From Pseudomonas mandelii (GTDB taxonomy: Bacteria; Pseudomonadota; Gammaproteobacteria; Pseudomonadales; Pseudomonadaceae), in assembly GCF_024138395.1 (NCBI RefSeq), contig NZ_JAMYDU010000007.1, forward strand, positions 175,039 through 239,038: DNA of 64,000 nucleotides, in the 5' to 3' direction. Positions within the stretch are counted from its first letter, which is position 1. Every line of letters starts with the position of its first letter. The notes beneath the pieces were generated by a model. It did no database searches and had not been told where the DNA came from. It saw only the letters and a program-made list of their open reading frames with translations. Both the position numbers and the translations under genes were made by a program. Shown piece after piece: positions 51,960-61,099 of this stretch.

Positions 51960-52961
51960 TTGTCCAATATCCGTGAAGTAGCCCGGCTGGCCGGCGTCTC
52001 GGTGGCCACCGTGTCCAGAACGCTGAAGTCGCCCGAGCGCGTACTCCCCGACACCCGGGACAAGGTCAACGCCGCCGTGGAACAGGCCGGCTACCGACCG
52101 AACCTCATGGCCGTGCAGTTTCGTTCGCGCAGAACCGGCAATCTGGTGATTCTGGTCCCGGCCATCGCCAACACGTTTTTCGCACGGGTGATCAGCGGTG
52201 CCCAACAGGCGGCACAGGCGGCCGGTTATCGACTGCTGTTGTGCGACACCCAGGGCCGCGAGGAAATCGAACGGGAATTTGCCGCGCTGGTGTACGCCCA
52301 CCAGGCCGATGGCGTGATTCAGTTACGCGCCTACGACCCTTTTGAATCGCCCTTCCCCGACGGCGAGTCACTGCCCTTGGTCAACGCCTGCGAGGTGATT
52401 CAAGGCGGGCGGCATCCGACGATCAGCCTCGACAACCGGGCAGCGGCCAAGGCCATGACGGAGCATCTGATCGATCTGGGCCATCGCCGGATCGGCCTGA
52501 TCAAAGGCCCGAAAAGCAGCCCGCTCACACGCGACCGTGTGGCCGGTTATCAAGATGCATTGCACCAGGCCGGTATCGAGTCGGACCCGCAATTGGTCTG
52601 CCACGGAGACTTCACGTTGCAGGCCGGTTTTGATGGCGCGGGAATGCTGCTGGAATTGCCCGACCGCCCGACCGCGTTCTTTTGCGAAAACGATGAAATG
52701 GCGATCGGTGCGTTGAAGCGCATCAAACAACAGGGTTTGCGGGTACCCGACGATATTTCGTTGGTCGGTTTCGATGACATTCCGTTCGCGGCCTACTGTG
52801 ATCCAGCGTTGACGACCATTGCGCAACCCGCCGAAATCTTTGGCCAAAAGGCCGTTGAAATGCTGATCGCCCTCATTGAAAAAAAGCCCATCCCGGACCG
52901 CCATGTGGTGCTGCCGTTCACATTAACCGTGCGTAACAGTACGACCGCCCGAAAGGGATGA
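51960..52961 (+). CDS. LacI family transcriptional regulator
   Basis: A 333-residue repressor. SNIREVARLAGVSVATVSRTL is the LacI helix-turn-helix plus hinge, beginning right after a TTG start at 51960 that has GAGG six bases upstream. An upstream ATG at 51855 would add 35 residues not seen in the family. The rest is the periplasmic-binding-like sugar-sensing core (TGNLVILVPAIANTFFARVI; GHRRIGLIKGP; ENDEMAIGALKRIKQQG). It should repress the divergent catabolic unit until its sugar ligand is present. An HbpS-like gene follows after 10 bp. Confidence 0.93.
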   Translation: MSNIREVARLAGVSVATVSRTLKSPERVLPDTRDKVNAAVEQAGYRPNLMAVQFRSRRTGNLVILVPAIANTFFARVISGAQQAAQAAGYRLLLCDTQGREEIEREFAALVYAHQADGVIQLRAYDPFESPFPDGESLPLVNACEVIQGGRHPTISLDNRAAAKAMTEHLIDLGHRRIGLIKGPKSSPLTRDRVAGYQDALHQAGIESDPQLVCHGDFTLQAGFDGAGMLLELPDRPTAFFCENDEMAIGALKRIKQQGLRVPDDISLVGFDDIPFAAYCDPALTTIAQPAEIFGQKAVEMLIALIEKKPIPDRHVVLPFTLTVRNSTTARKG

Positions 52962-52971
52962 GGGAGCAATC

Positions 52972-53472
52972 ATGGACATCAAAACCGACCTGCAACGCAT
53001 CGCGCTCCAGGAAGAAACCCTGAGGTTTGAGCGCTTCGATAAAGCGACGGCCTGGGACTTGGGCACCCGTTTGAAAACCGCCTGCGAAGAGCAAGGCGTG
53101 TGCGCCACGATTGAGGTCAGGCTGGCGCGGGATACCGTGTTTTTCTACTCGATGCCAGGAACCTCCGCCAGCAATGCCGACTGGGCACGACGCAAGCGAA
53201 ATGTCGTGGAACTGATGGAACTCAGCTCATACCGCGTAGGCCTGTCCTTTAAGCTTCAAGGCGATTCACTCGAAGGTTTGATGGGGTTGCCGCTGCGTGA
53301 TTACGCCGATCATGGCGGCAGCTTCCCGGTGTCGGTCAAGGGCGTGGGGTGCATTGGCGCCGTCACCGTTTCAGGGCTGCCCCAGCGTGAAGATCATGCG
53401 TTGGTGGTTCAGGTGTTGGCCCAGATGTGCGGGGCCGACCCGAGCGAACTCGCGCTTGAGGACGAGTTGTAG
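52972..53472 (+). CDS. UPF0303/HbpS-like haem-degrading domain protein
   Basis: A 166-residue GlcG/HbpS-type protein (UPF0303). DTVFFYSMPGTSASNADWARRKRNVVELME (near residue 55), then PLRDYADHGGSFPVSVKGVGCIGAVTVSGLPQREDHALVV, match the family, some members of which bind haem or stabilise other proteins. It starts 10 bp after the LacI stop, so it is in that operon, with GAGGGAGCA at the right distance. A link between haem binding and sugar control is not evident; function inferred only from family. Confidence 0.85.
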   Translation: MDIKTDLQRIALQEETLRFERFDKATAWDLGTRLKTACEEQGVCATIEVRLARDTVFFYSMPGTSASNADWARRKRNVVELMELSSYRVGLSFKLQGDSLEGLMGLPLRDYADHGGSFPVSVKGVGCIGAVTVSGLPQREDHALVVQVLAQMCGADPSELALEDEL

Positions 53473-53600
53473 CAGCTGGCGAAGCCTGCGTTCGGCTGCG
53501 TAGCAGTCGTAAAACCAGAGATTGCGGTGTGTCAGGCACACCGCATCAAGCGGATTCACGACTGCTTCGCAGCCGAACGCAGCCTTCGGCAGCTGCTACA
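53469..53600. repeat. REP inverted pair
   Basis: The same family as at 1.1 kb and the right window edge: GTAGCAGCTGGCGAAGCCTG at the left, CTTCGGCAGCTGCTAC at the right, arms about 40 bp, overlapping the last bases of the HbpS-like gene. Confidence 0.85.
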
Positions 53601-53679
53601 AATAGTGTGCTGCGGCTGAGAGAGGCTCACCAGGCAAGGCTTACCTGGCCGGCCATACTGTGTTCTCCCAACAGATGGC

Positions 53680-54333
53680 TTACTTCGGTTGCGCCACCGT
53701 GCGCAAATAAGGTTTCACCGTTTTGAAGCCATCCGGATATTTCTTCCTGGCGTCCTCATCGGAGACCGAAGTGGGAATGATCACGTCCTCGCCCGGACGC
53801 CAGTTCACCGGTGTCGCAACAGTGTGCTTCGCGTTCAACTGCAGAGAATCGAGCAGACGCAGCACTTCATCAAAATTGCGCCCGGCACTCATCGGGTAGA
53901 TCAGCATCGCCTTGACCTTTTTGTCCGGGCCGATGATGAACACTGAACGCACCGTAGCGTTGTCCACAGCAGTCCGCGCGCCGCCACTGGCATTCGGATG
54001 AATCATGTCGTAGAGCTTCGCCACCACCAAGTTCTCGTCACCGATCATTGGATAGTTGACCGCATGCCCCTGGGTTTCTTCGATGTCTTTGGCCCAGGTC
54101 TGGTGATTACTGACAGGGTCGACGCTGAGCCCGACGATCTTGGTGTTGCGTTTATCGAATTCCGGCTTGAGCCCTGCCATGTAGCCGAGCTCCGTGGTGC
54201 ACACCGGGGTGAAGTCCTTGGGGTGCGAAAACAGGATCGCCCACTTGTCGCCGATCCACTCGTGGAAATGCAGCGGGCCTTCGGTGCTTTCGACGGTAAA
54301 GTCCGGTGCTTCGTCGCCAATACGGATTGCCAT
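53680..54333 (-). CDS. 1-Cys peroxiredoxin (Prx6 type)
   Basis: A 217-residue peroxiredoxin. The active-site PxxxTxxC appears as HPKDFTPVCTTELG with peroxidatic C45, and no other cysteine is present, which marks a 1-Cys (Prx6) enzyme. The C-terminal arm (VNWRPGEDVIIPTSVSDEDARKKYPDGF) is the Prx6-type dimer arm. It reduces hydrogen and organic peroxides with external thiol help. The ATG at 54333 has AAGGAGAA upstream. An earlier in-frame ATG at 54384 would add 17 residues. Single gene. Confidence 0.95.
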   Translation of the reverse strand: MAIRIGDEAPDFTVESTEGPLHFHEWIGDKWAILFSHPKDFTPVCTTELGYMAGLKPEFDKRNTKIVGLSVDPVSNHQTWAKDIEETQGHAVNYPMIGDENLVVAKLYDMIHPNASGGARTAVDNATVRSVFIIGPDKKVKAMLIYPMSAGRNFDEVLRLLDSLQLNAKHTVATPVNWRPGEDVIIPTSVSDEDARKKYPDGFKTVKPYLRTVAQPK

Positions 54334-54494
54334 GTTCGTTCTCCTTACTGTTGAGTCGAGGGAAGCCGCTGGCAGCTGTGCCAATGGCGTTCAGGATCTG
54401 CGTTGAACCGGTCAACGCGGATCAGTATAGGAGACGCTTGAAAACAAGGCAGTTATCGCCGCGTCCACTCTGCAGCCCTTGATTGACGGGGCCT

Positions 54495-55907
54495 TCAAGC
54501 CTTCGAGTGACCTTCGACCGACACAGCAAGCCCCGATGTCCTGGCCACCCAGTAGTAGAGAATGCCCGGCACCACCAGCCCGACGATCCAGGAAATATCG
54601 ACACCGCCCAGCTGCGCGACCATCGGTCCGGAATAGAAGTGAGTGTCGACAAAAGGCAGCTGAACCAGCACACCGAAGACATACACGCTGATCCCCAACA
54701 CATTCCAGCGGCCATAACGCCCCGCCGGGTCGGACAACGCGGGAATGTCATAACGCTCTTTGTTGATGAAGTAATAATCCACCAGATTGATCGCGCTCCA
54801 CGGCGTGAAGAAGGTCAACAAAAACAGAATGAAGTATTTGAACGTCGTGAGAAACGAGTGCTGCCCCAGCAATGCCAGCGCGGTGGACGCCCCGACAATC
54901 GCCAGCACAAACAGCATGCGTTTGCCGGCGGATATCTCGAAGCCACGACGCAAGCCACTGATAATGGTGGCCACGCACATGAAGCTGCCATAGGCATTGA
55001 GGGTCGACACCGTGACCTTGCCGAATACCACGCTCAAATACAGCAAGGAAGCGATCACGCCGCTACTGCCCAACCCAACGATGGTAGCGACTTCATGCCC
55101 GCGAAAACTCGTGCCCGCCAACGCAGCGGCGAACACTCCCAGCACCATGGACGCCTGGGCGCCCAGCACCGTCCCAAGGCCTACGGCGGTGAACGTTTTC
55201 CACGACGAGGTTTTGCTCGGCAGGTAACGTGAGTAGTCAGCCACGTAAGGGCCAAACGCGATCTGCCAGGACGCGGAAAGGGACACCGCCAGCAGGAAAG
55301 TACTCCAGCCGAAATGGCGATTTTCCAGCAACAGACCGATGTCGTTGAGCGTCATCAACCGGGTAAACAGATACACGAAAGCAATGATGCCCAGCACGCT
55401 GGCCACCCGTCCGACCCAGTGGATGACCCGATAACCGAAGATCGTCAGAAACGCGATGCAGGAGGCGAAAATCAGGATGCCGGCGCTGTCGCTGACGTCG
55501 ATCAACTGGGCAATGGCCTGCCCCGACAATACCGCACCGGTGGCGCTGAAGCCGAGGTACATCAGGCACACCAGCACAATCGGGATCGCCGCCCCATAGA
55601 CGCCGAACTGCACGCGACTGGAGATCATCTGCGGCAACCCAAGCTTCGGTCCTTGTGCCGCATGCAGGGCAACCACCGCACCGCCGAGCAACTGGCCGAT
55701 CAGCAAACCAATCAGTGACCAGAACACATCGCCACCCAGCACCACGGCCAGAGCACCGGTCACAATCGCGGTGATCTGCAGGTTGGCGCCGAGCCACAGG
55801 GTGAACTGGCTGTAGAGGCTGCCATGACGCTCGGCCTCGGGAATGTAATCGATCGAACGTGTCTCGATCAGGGGACTTCGCTGCTGACTATCGCTGACCT
55901 TGGTCAT
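54495..55907 (-). CDS. NCS1-family (purine/cytosine/allantoin type) permease
   Basis: A 470-residue inner-membrane transporter with twelve spans of the NCS1 family, which import nucleobases, allantoin, hydantoins or thiamine. The N-terminal block IDYIPEAERHGSLYSQFTLWLGANLQITAIVTGAL is the usual start, and GPYVADYSRYLP with the later TFFTPWSAINLVDYYFINK are conserved sites. It is last in the minus-strand run behind the porin gene. The porin, permease and amidohydrolases suggest uptake and cleavage of a cyclic-amide or nucleobase-like compound; this is inference. Confidence 0.92.
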   Translation of the reverse strand: MTKVSDSQQRSPLIETRSIDYIPEAERHGSLYSQFTLWLGANLQITAIVTGALAVVLGGDVFWSLIGLLIGQLLGGAVVALHAAQGPKLGLPQMISSRVQFGVYGAAIPIVLVCLMYLGFSATGAVLSGQAIAQLIDVSDSAGILIFASCIAFLTIFGYRVIHWVGRVASVLGIIAFVYLFTRLMTLNDIGLLLENRHFGWSTFLLAVSLSASWQIAFGPYVADYSRYLPSKTSSWKTFTAVGLGTVLGAQASMVLGVFAAALAGTSFRGHEVATIVGLGSSGVIASLLYLSVVFGKVTVSTLNAYGSFMCVATIISGLRRGFEISAGKRMLFVLAIVGASTALALLGQHSFLTTFKYFILFLLTFFTPWSAINLVDYYFINKERYDIPALSDPAGRYGRWNVLGISVYVFGVLVQLPFVDTHFYSGPMVAQLGGVDISWIVGLVVPGILYYWVARTSGLAVSVEGHSKA

Positions 55908-55962
55908 TAAGGCGCTTTCCTGTGAAGAACAGTTTGTTGTTTTATCGTGTGGCCTTGAACGT

Positions 55963-56703
55963 TTAGAAGGCCTTGCTGGCACTGGCTACGACTGTCGCAG
56001 TGCATAGATCGTCATAGCCGTACCAGCTCGCGCATTCGCTTTTCGACAGGTCGGTATCGATGTAGCTGAGGCCCCACGTCACGCCGACGAAATCACGGGT
56101 CAGTTTGGCTTCCCACTCGGTATAGGCATCACGGCTTGCACCGTTGGTGGACCAGAAAGCCGGGTCTTTGACATCGTTGCGACCCACGCGCAGGTCCAGG
56201 CCGATCTCGGCCGGCAATTCGATTTTGTAGCTGAGGTAGGTGTAGAGGGTGTCCTGGTCCTCGCCAAAGAAGTTCGGCGTATCGTTTGAGTAGTTGGCGC
56301 CGAGCTTCACGCCATAAACGTCAAGGACGGCGTAGACCTCACTCATGTTGAATTGGCCTTCCTTTGGATAGTCGTACTTGAGGTACCCCAGATCGAGACT
56401 GATTGCCTCGGTCGCCTGCCAGTAGTAGCCCGCGTAGTACTCGAGTTCCTGCCGAGTCTTGTAGGGGCCGCCGAAATCGACATTCGAGGTCCAGGCGCCA
56501 ACGTACAAACCGCTGCTGTGCACCAGCGTGGCGCCGGCCTGAACCGCCGGATCCCCCAGGGTTTGCGAAATGCCACGGGTGCGGTAGTCGCTGACAACGC
56601 CCAGGGTCATGTCCAGGCTGAAGTTATCGTTAAGTGTCAGCGCCTGGCTGGTCAGGGGAGCCAATACCAGGCTGGCGAGGGTCAATGCTGAGCGTACGTT
56701 CAT
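55963..56703 (-). CDS. TorF family putative porin
   Basis: A 246-residue outer-membrane beta-barrel with signal peptide (MNVRSALTLASLVLAPLTSQA). GVVSDYRTRGISQTLGDPAVQAGATLVHSSGLYVGAW is the TorF/Gcw_chp family motif. Alternating hydrophobic strands continue to a phenylalanine C-terminus (ASASKAF), the usual barrel-insertion signal. It likely lets a small substrate cross the outer membrane for the neighbouring permease. It lies 56 bp upstream of the permease start and 97 bp downstream of the amidohydrolase stop. Confidence 0.9.
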   Translation of the reverse strand: MNVRSALTLASLVLAPLTSQALTLNDNFSLDMTLGVVSDYRTRGISQTLGDPAVQAGATLVHSSGLYVGAWTSNVDFGGPYKTRQELEYYAGYYWQATEAISLDLGYLKYDYPKEGQFNMSEVYAVLDVYGVKLGANYSNDTPNFFGEDQDTLYTYLSYKIELPAEIGLDLRVGRNDVKDPAFWSTNGASRDAYTEWEAKLTRDFVGVTWGLSYIDTDLSKSECASWYGYDDLCTATVVASASKAF

Positions 56704-56799
56704 ACATTTCTCTTATTTTTATGGAGGGCATGGCGTTGCCCAGCCCCTCGCCATGCGAGGAGCAGGAGCATTTTTTTCGGTACTGCCGGGGGGTGGTCG

Positions 56800-58542
56800 T
56801 CAGGACGCGGGCGCGTAAACCTGCTTGCCAGCGAAGAAAGTCTTCAGGACCTTGGTGTCGAACAGTTCGTCATCGCTGACCTTGAACACATCGCGGTCGA
56901 GGATGATCAGATCGGCCTGTTTGCCGGGCGCCAGCGAGCCAATCTGTTGCTCCAGCCGCAGGACTTTGGCGGCATTGAGGGTGTAGGCGTAGAACATGGT
57001 CTGGCGATCAATGCTTTCATTGGCATTCAACACACCCAGCGGCCCTTTGCGAGTGCTGGCCTGGGCGATGGCGTTCCAGGGGTTGGGGCTGGACACCGGC
57101 CAGTCACTGCCACCGGCGATGAGCGCACCGGCGTTATGCAGAGACCTGGCGGGATACTGATAACCGTAAGCGAACGCGCTGATATACGGCTTGACCAACT
57201 CCACCGTGTAAGACTCGCCGGTAGCCCACAGCAGTTGCATGGAAGCGATCACGCCAAGCTGCTTGAAGCGCGGGAATTCCTTTGGATTGACCAGTTGCAA
57301 GTGAGTGATGCTGTGGGCCATCGGTGTCGGGTTGAGTTTGCGCGCGTATTCAATGCCATTGAGTGACTCACGTACGGCACGGTCGCCGACCGCATGCGTG
57401 TGCACAATCCAGTCACGCTTCTCCGCCGCCACTACCAACTCACCAAAGTGTGCCGGGTCGATCAGCAACTGACCGTTTTTGTGACTGTTGCTGAACGGAA
57501 CAATCACCGCTGCCGTCTGCCCCGGAAACTCCAGAACGCCGTCAGCGAAGACCTTGATGCCAGGGAAGCTCAGGTTGGGCACGCCCTCGAATTTCTTCAT
57601 CACCTTGGCCAGCACCTCCAGATCCGCCGGCCGGCTTTTTGGGTTAGCCAGCAGCAGCGCCGCGACGTGGGCATTGAGTTCGCCCTTCTCTGCCAGTTCG
57701 CGGTAAAGCGGTAGAACACCGTAACTCTGCTCGGTGGCCCGGAAATCGAACAGCGAATCACCGCTTCCGGCATTCGCTGCCGCGTCCATCCAGGCGGTAA
57801 CGCCATATTGATTATTGACCTTCACCGCCTCGCGGGCAGCCTTCAACATGACCTCGTTGCCGGGCGCGGGAATCTGACTGCGTACCTTGTCCCAGCGCGA
57901 CTCGGCGAACAAGCCATTGGGGGTAAAGTCCGCTGCGTGCCCCACGAAACTGCGGTCCTGTTCCGACAGTCCTTTTACCAATGCCGCGTCGATCTTCAGA
58001 CGCTTGAGCATCGCATTGTTGGCCCAGCCGGTATGCCCGTCAATCCCGCTGAAGACCACCGGTTGGTCCGCCCAGCGGCCCTGATTGAAGCGCTCACCGA
58101 GCTCGCGGCTTTTCTCCCAATAAGCCGAACTCACCCCGGCAATGCTGATCACATCACCGGCCCGTGCACGCCCCGCTTCATCCTGCTCGATCACCCATTG
58201 CTCGAGTTCCGGCAACGGCTTTACTTCATCCAGCAGGTTGGCCCCTTGGCTGTTGAAGGCCGCAACGACCGGGTGACTATGGGTATCAATCATTCCAGGC
58301 ATCAGTACTTTGCCCGCCAGATCGATTCGTTGTGTCTGGGCATCGGCCAAGGCGTTGATCTCGGCATCGCTGCCCGCTTTAAGAATCTTGCCGTCTTGCA
58401 CTGCCACGGCCTGAACCAGTCCTTGACCAGGTTCGGCGGTAAAAACCTTGCCGTTGAACAGCACAAGATCAGCGGCCGCCATGGCCTGCACCGAGGAAAG
58501 GGCCAGGGCTGCGGCCAACAGATTGGGAATGAATAGTTGCAT
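56800..58542 (-). CDS. exported amidohydrolase family 3 protein (YtcJ-like)
   Basis: A 580-residue metal-dependent hydrolase with a signal peptide (MQLFIPNLLAAALALSSVQAMA). VLMPGMIDTHSHPVVAAF is the first metal-binding block (HxH), VHTHAVGDRAVRESLNGIEYARK the second, and IAGGSDWPVSSPNPW the third with the catalytic aspartate. Amidohydrolases of this class cleave C-N bonds in cyclic or acyclic amides. Operon position next to a similar gene and an NCS1 permease supports a nitrogen-compound role. The periplasmic location is inferred. Confidence 0.92.
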   Translation of the reverse strand: MQLFIPNLLAAALALSSVQAMAAADLVLFNGKVFTAEPGQGLVQAVAVQDGKILKAGSDAEINALADAQTQRIDLAGKVLMPGMIDTHSHPVVAAFNSQGANLLDEVKPLPELEQWVIEQDEAGRARAGDVISIAGVSSAYWEKSRELGERFNQGRWADQPVVFSGIDGHTGWANNAMLKRLKIDAALVKGLSEQDRSFVGHAADFTPNGLFAESRWDKVRSQIPAPGNEVMLKAAREAVKVNNQYGVTAWMDAAANAGSGDSLFDFRATEQSYGVLPLYRELAEKGELNAHVAALLLANPKSRPADLEVLAKVMKKFEGVPNLSFPGIKVFADGVLEFPGQTAAVIVPFSNSHKNGQLLIDPAHFGELVVAAEKRDWIVHTHAVGDRAVRESLNGIEYARKLNPTPMAHSITHLQLVNPKEFPRFKQLGVIASMQLLWATGESYTVELVKPYISAFAYGYQYPARSLHNAGALIAGGSDWPVSSPNPWNAIAQASTRKGPLGVLNANESIDRQTMFYAYTLNAAKVLRLEQQIGSLAPGKQADLIILDRDVFKVSDDELFDTKVLKTFFAGKQVYAPAS

Positions 58543-58560
58543 CGGAACACTCTCTTGTTT

Positions 58561-60429
58561 TTATTGGACGATTCGGGAGATGGAGGTTTGTGACAACGCC
58601 TTCGGATCAAGTCCAACGAACGGCGCCTTGGCCCATACGACCTTGCCGCCGACCATCGTCAGCAGCACCTCGTTGCGGCCCAGCTCATCCTCCGGCACCT
58701 GCATGAAGTTCTTGTCCAGCACGATCAAGTCAGCGAACTTGCCCACTTCGATCGAACCGACGACAGCCTCCAGTTTCAGTTGCTCGGCGGCGTTCATGGT
58801 GATGGTGCGCAGCACGTCGGTACGCGACAGCGCAGGGTCGGCATTCAACCTGCCCGCGTACTTGGGGCCATAGCTGTGCGGATTCAGCGGATCGCCTGAA
58901 CGGGTGACACCGATCTTCAGCGCCAGGAATTCATCGAGCGGGTCGACGGGCCAGTCGCTGCCATAGGCGACGCGGCCGCCAGCGCGGCTGATGCTGCCGG
59001 ATGGCTCCATGCGGGCAAAACGCGCAGGCCCCAGATGATCGCTGGTGCCGTCAATGGTGGACGGCGCCTGCTGGGCCCACTGAAAGGACATGTTGGCGGT
59101 CACATCGAGCGCCTTGAAGCGTGCATAGTCGGCGGGGTCCACCGATTCGGCGTGAGTAATGGCCGGACGAAAACCGTTGCCCGGCAATTGCTGGCGCACG
59201 TATTCGATACCGTTCAACGAGTCACGCACCGCCCGGTCTCCGGTGGCGTGAAGGTGCGGATCGAGACCGGCCTGCACCGCTTGCAACAACAACGGATTGA
59301 GCACTTGCGGCGGGTAGTACAACTCACCGGTATTCTTGCCGGGCGTCCACTTGGGCGCGGCATCGGTGCCGGCATTGCGCAGGTACGGCGTCAGCATTGC
59401 CCCGGTATCCGCTGGAGCGTTGATGATGCCGTCCATGAACAATTTGACGTGACGCATGCTCACACCCGGCGCGACGTTGGCTTCGCCCTGGTCGTAGGTG
59501 TTGGCCAATGCCTTGGCCTCGGCAATGGTTTTCGCCGGGTCTGCAGCGGCGGCGGCAGGGTCGAGTTTGATCGCCAGCAAGGCCCGTGCGGTCAACTCGC
59601 CCGACTGTTGCAGGGTGGTAAAGGCTTTGCCATTTTCAGGTCCCGACAAGGCATCGAAGAAACTGGTGATGCCTTGCTGGCGCATGGCATCGAGCGCCGC
59701 GCGGGTCTGCTTGAGTTTTTCTGCGTCGCTGGCCGGCGGCACCACGGCGGCCATGGCATCGGCGGCACCGTCTTCGCAGATACCGGTCGGGTTGCCGGCG
59801 CTGTCGCGCAGGTACTTGCCATCCCCCGGATTGGCCGTGTGCTTGTTGATGCCAGCGACCGCCAGGCCACGGGAGTTTGTCAGCACGGTATGGAAGTCGG
59901 TGGAACGGACCTGAATCGGGCGAGTGGTCTTGAGCGCATCCAGCGTCGACTTGTCGGGATCGCCGTCGAGCCCTGTCATGCCCATGCGGTCCCAACTGCC
60001 CACTTCAAGCCAGACATCGGGGCCCTTGCCCTTGTCGGCATCCAGGCATGCCTGAATGGTTTCCTGGAAAACCTTGCGGGTCATCGTCTGGTATTTCAGG
60101 TCGCACAACGTCATCGCACGACCGCCGTCCCCCGGATGCATGTGTGCATCGACGAAGCCCGGCATCAACATGCGTCTCGCCAGATCGATCAGCTGTGTCT
60201 GCGTGCCGATGTACGAGGCAACGCCTTCATCGCTACCGACATAAACAATCTTCCCGCCCGTGACGGCGATCGCCTGCTGCACCGAGTTCTTACCATCGAC
60301 GGTATAGACATAGCCGTTGCGCATCACCATGTCAGCCGGTGTCGACCCCTGTGTCTGACACCCCACCAGCGCCATGCAGGAAAATGCCGTTGTCGACGCA
60401 ACGGCGATAAACAGCCTGGAAAATTTCAA
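58561..60429 (-). CDS. lipoprotein amidohydrolase family 3 protein
   Basis: A 622-residue amidohydrolase, paralogue of the next gene. A TTG start at 60429 is preferred: GAGGTGAGGCAG precedes it and a lipoprotein signal follows (FIAVASTTAFSCMALVGC, lipobox LVGC). The metal blocks are MLMPGFVDAHMHPGDGGRAM, LDPHLHATGDRAVRDSLNGI and VAYGSDWPVDPLDEF. It is first in the operon. Two exported, differently anchored paralogues in one operon suggest either two substrates or sequential hydrolysis. An earlier in-frame ATG (60483) and GTG (60435) are alternatives. Confidence 0.9.
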   Translation of the reverse strand: MKFSRLFIAVASTTAFSCMALVGCQTQGSTPADMVMRNGYVYTVDGKNSVQQAIAVTGGKIVYVGSDEGVASYIGTQTQLIDLARRMLMPGFVDAHMHPGDGGRAMTLCDLKYQTMTRKVFQETIQACLDADKGKGPDVWLEVGSWDRMGMTGLDGDPDKSTLDALKTTRPIQVRSTDFHTVLTNSRGLAVAGINKHTANPGDGKYLRDSAGNPTGICEDGAADAMAAVVPPASDAEKLKQTRAALDAMRQQGITSFFDALSGPENGKAFTTLQQSGELTARALLAIKLDPAAAAADPAKTIAEAKALANTYDQGEANVAPGVSMRHVKLFMDGIINAPADTGAMLTPYLRNAGTDAAPKWTPGKNTGELYYPPQVLNPLLLQAVQAGLDPHLHATGDRAVRDSLNGIEYVRQQLPGNGFRPAITHAESVDPADYARFKALDVTANMSFQWAQQAPSTIDGTSDHLGPARFARMEPSGSISRAGGRVAYGSDWPVDPLDEFLALKIGVTRSGDPLNPHSYGPKYAGRLNADPALSRTDVLRTITMNAAEQLKLEAVVGSIEVGKFADLIVLDKNFMQVPEDELGRNEVLLTMVGGKVVWAKAPFVGLDPKALSQTSISRIVQ

Positions 60430-60689
60430 CTGCCTCACCTCTATTTTTATAGTTTTGGAAGTGGCCCGAACAGACGGCCGCAAGCCTCTGGTATGCAGGC
60501 ATACCCTATAGGGCGCGGGCGTCGGATGGACCTCTACAAATGAGGAGGGGTGAGGTAATTAAATGATAGGGGGTCGATCTGGTGATTCTCGGCAAGTCGC
60601 CTGTTACTGTCAGTTCAGGCGCGGAACCTGTGGGAGCGAGCCTGTTCGCGAAGACGGCCGCACAGCCAACATTGATATGGCCTGACATC

Positions 60690-60868
60690 GCTGAACTCGA
60701 TGACGACTTGCTCGTCATCGGTCAGTTCGATCAGGAGTAAGCCTTTTACTGAGGATAGTTGGGCGCCGAGGGAAGTCGACGTAGCGCAGGTCGTAGACGC
60801 CGGGCACGGGGGGCAGCCAGGACGTCGTGTTGCGGACTCTTCTCGCCTGTACGAATTCCCCAGAAACG
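60690..60868 (-). pseudogene. unidentified gene remnant
   Basis: Two minus-strand frames carry protein-like sequence: VRNTTSWLPPVPGVYDLRYVDF then, shifted by a base at about 60745-60750, KGLLLIELTDDEQVVIEFSD. No start or stop pairs with them and no full domain remains. This is debris of a lost gene, possibly of an immunity-type or PAAR-adjacent protein, but I do not recognise it. Confidence 0.5.
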
Positions 60869-60897
60869 AAAAAGCCCAGCGGATAGCTGGGTTTTTT
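60869..60897 (-). terminator. Rho-independent terminator
   Basis: GAAAAAACCCAGCT, loop ATCC, GCTGGGCTTTTT on the minus strand, just past the 60-residue gene. It would end the zeta-toxin operon. Confidence 0.8.
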
Positions 60898-60916
60898 CAT
60901 CAATAACACATTCGCC

Positions 60917-61099
60917 TTAGGCAGAAGCCTTCTCGGTTTTTCGCGCCATCTTGATAGCTTCCGCCTTATCCAGCACGTCACGCTGAGAGGCGATCGCTTT
61001 AGACATCGCCACCATAAATACGTCCCGCTTGGTCTCGGGGGAAGCCTTGCAGAAAAATTCAGCCAAAGGACTGGATTTTCCGGTCTTAGCTGCACTCAT
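60917..61099 (-). CDS. small protein overlapping the zeta toxin gene
   Basis: A 60-residue basic protein (MSAAKTGKSSPLAEFFCKASPETKRDVFMVAMSKAIASQRDVL...KTEKASA). Its start lies inside the last codons of the zeta toxin gene (14-bp overlap), so the two are coupled. Helical; no known motif. In epsilon-zeta systems the antitoxin normally precedes the toxin and is about this size or larger; here the small gene comes after. It may be the antitoxin in reversed order or an unrelated helper. A terminator follows. Confidence 0.65.
   Translation of the reverse strand: MSAAKTGKSSPLAEFFCKASPETKRDVFMVAMSKAIASQRDVLDKAEAIKMARKTEKASA

Larger units (their letters stand above)
60430..60916. other. gap with REP and a degenerate gene remnant
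   Basis: About 490 bp without an intact gene. A REP half (TGTGGGAGCGAGCCTGTTCG) lies at 60629-60650. At 60690-60870 the minus strand reads SWLPPVPGVYDLRYVDFPRRPTI and, after a frameshift, LLLIELTDDEQVVIEF, clearly protein-like. I cannot name the parent. A terminator at 60869-60897 separates it from the 60-residue gene. Confidence 0.55.

Noticed and set aside
59035..60543. A 502-codon plus-strand open frame
   Set aside because: Antisense to an amidohydrolase with clear metal-binding motifs; no recognisable domain.
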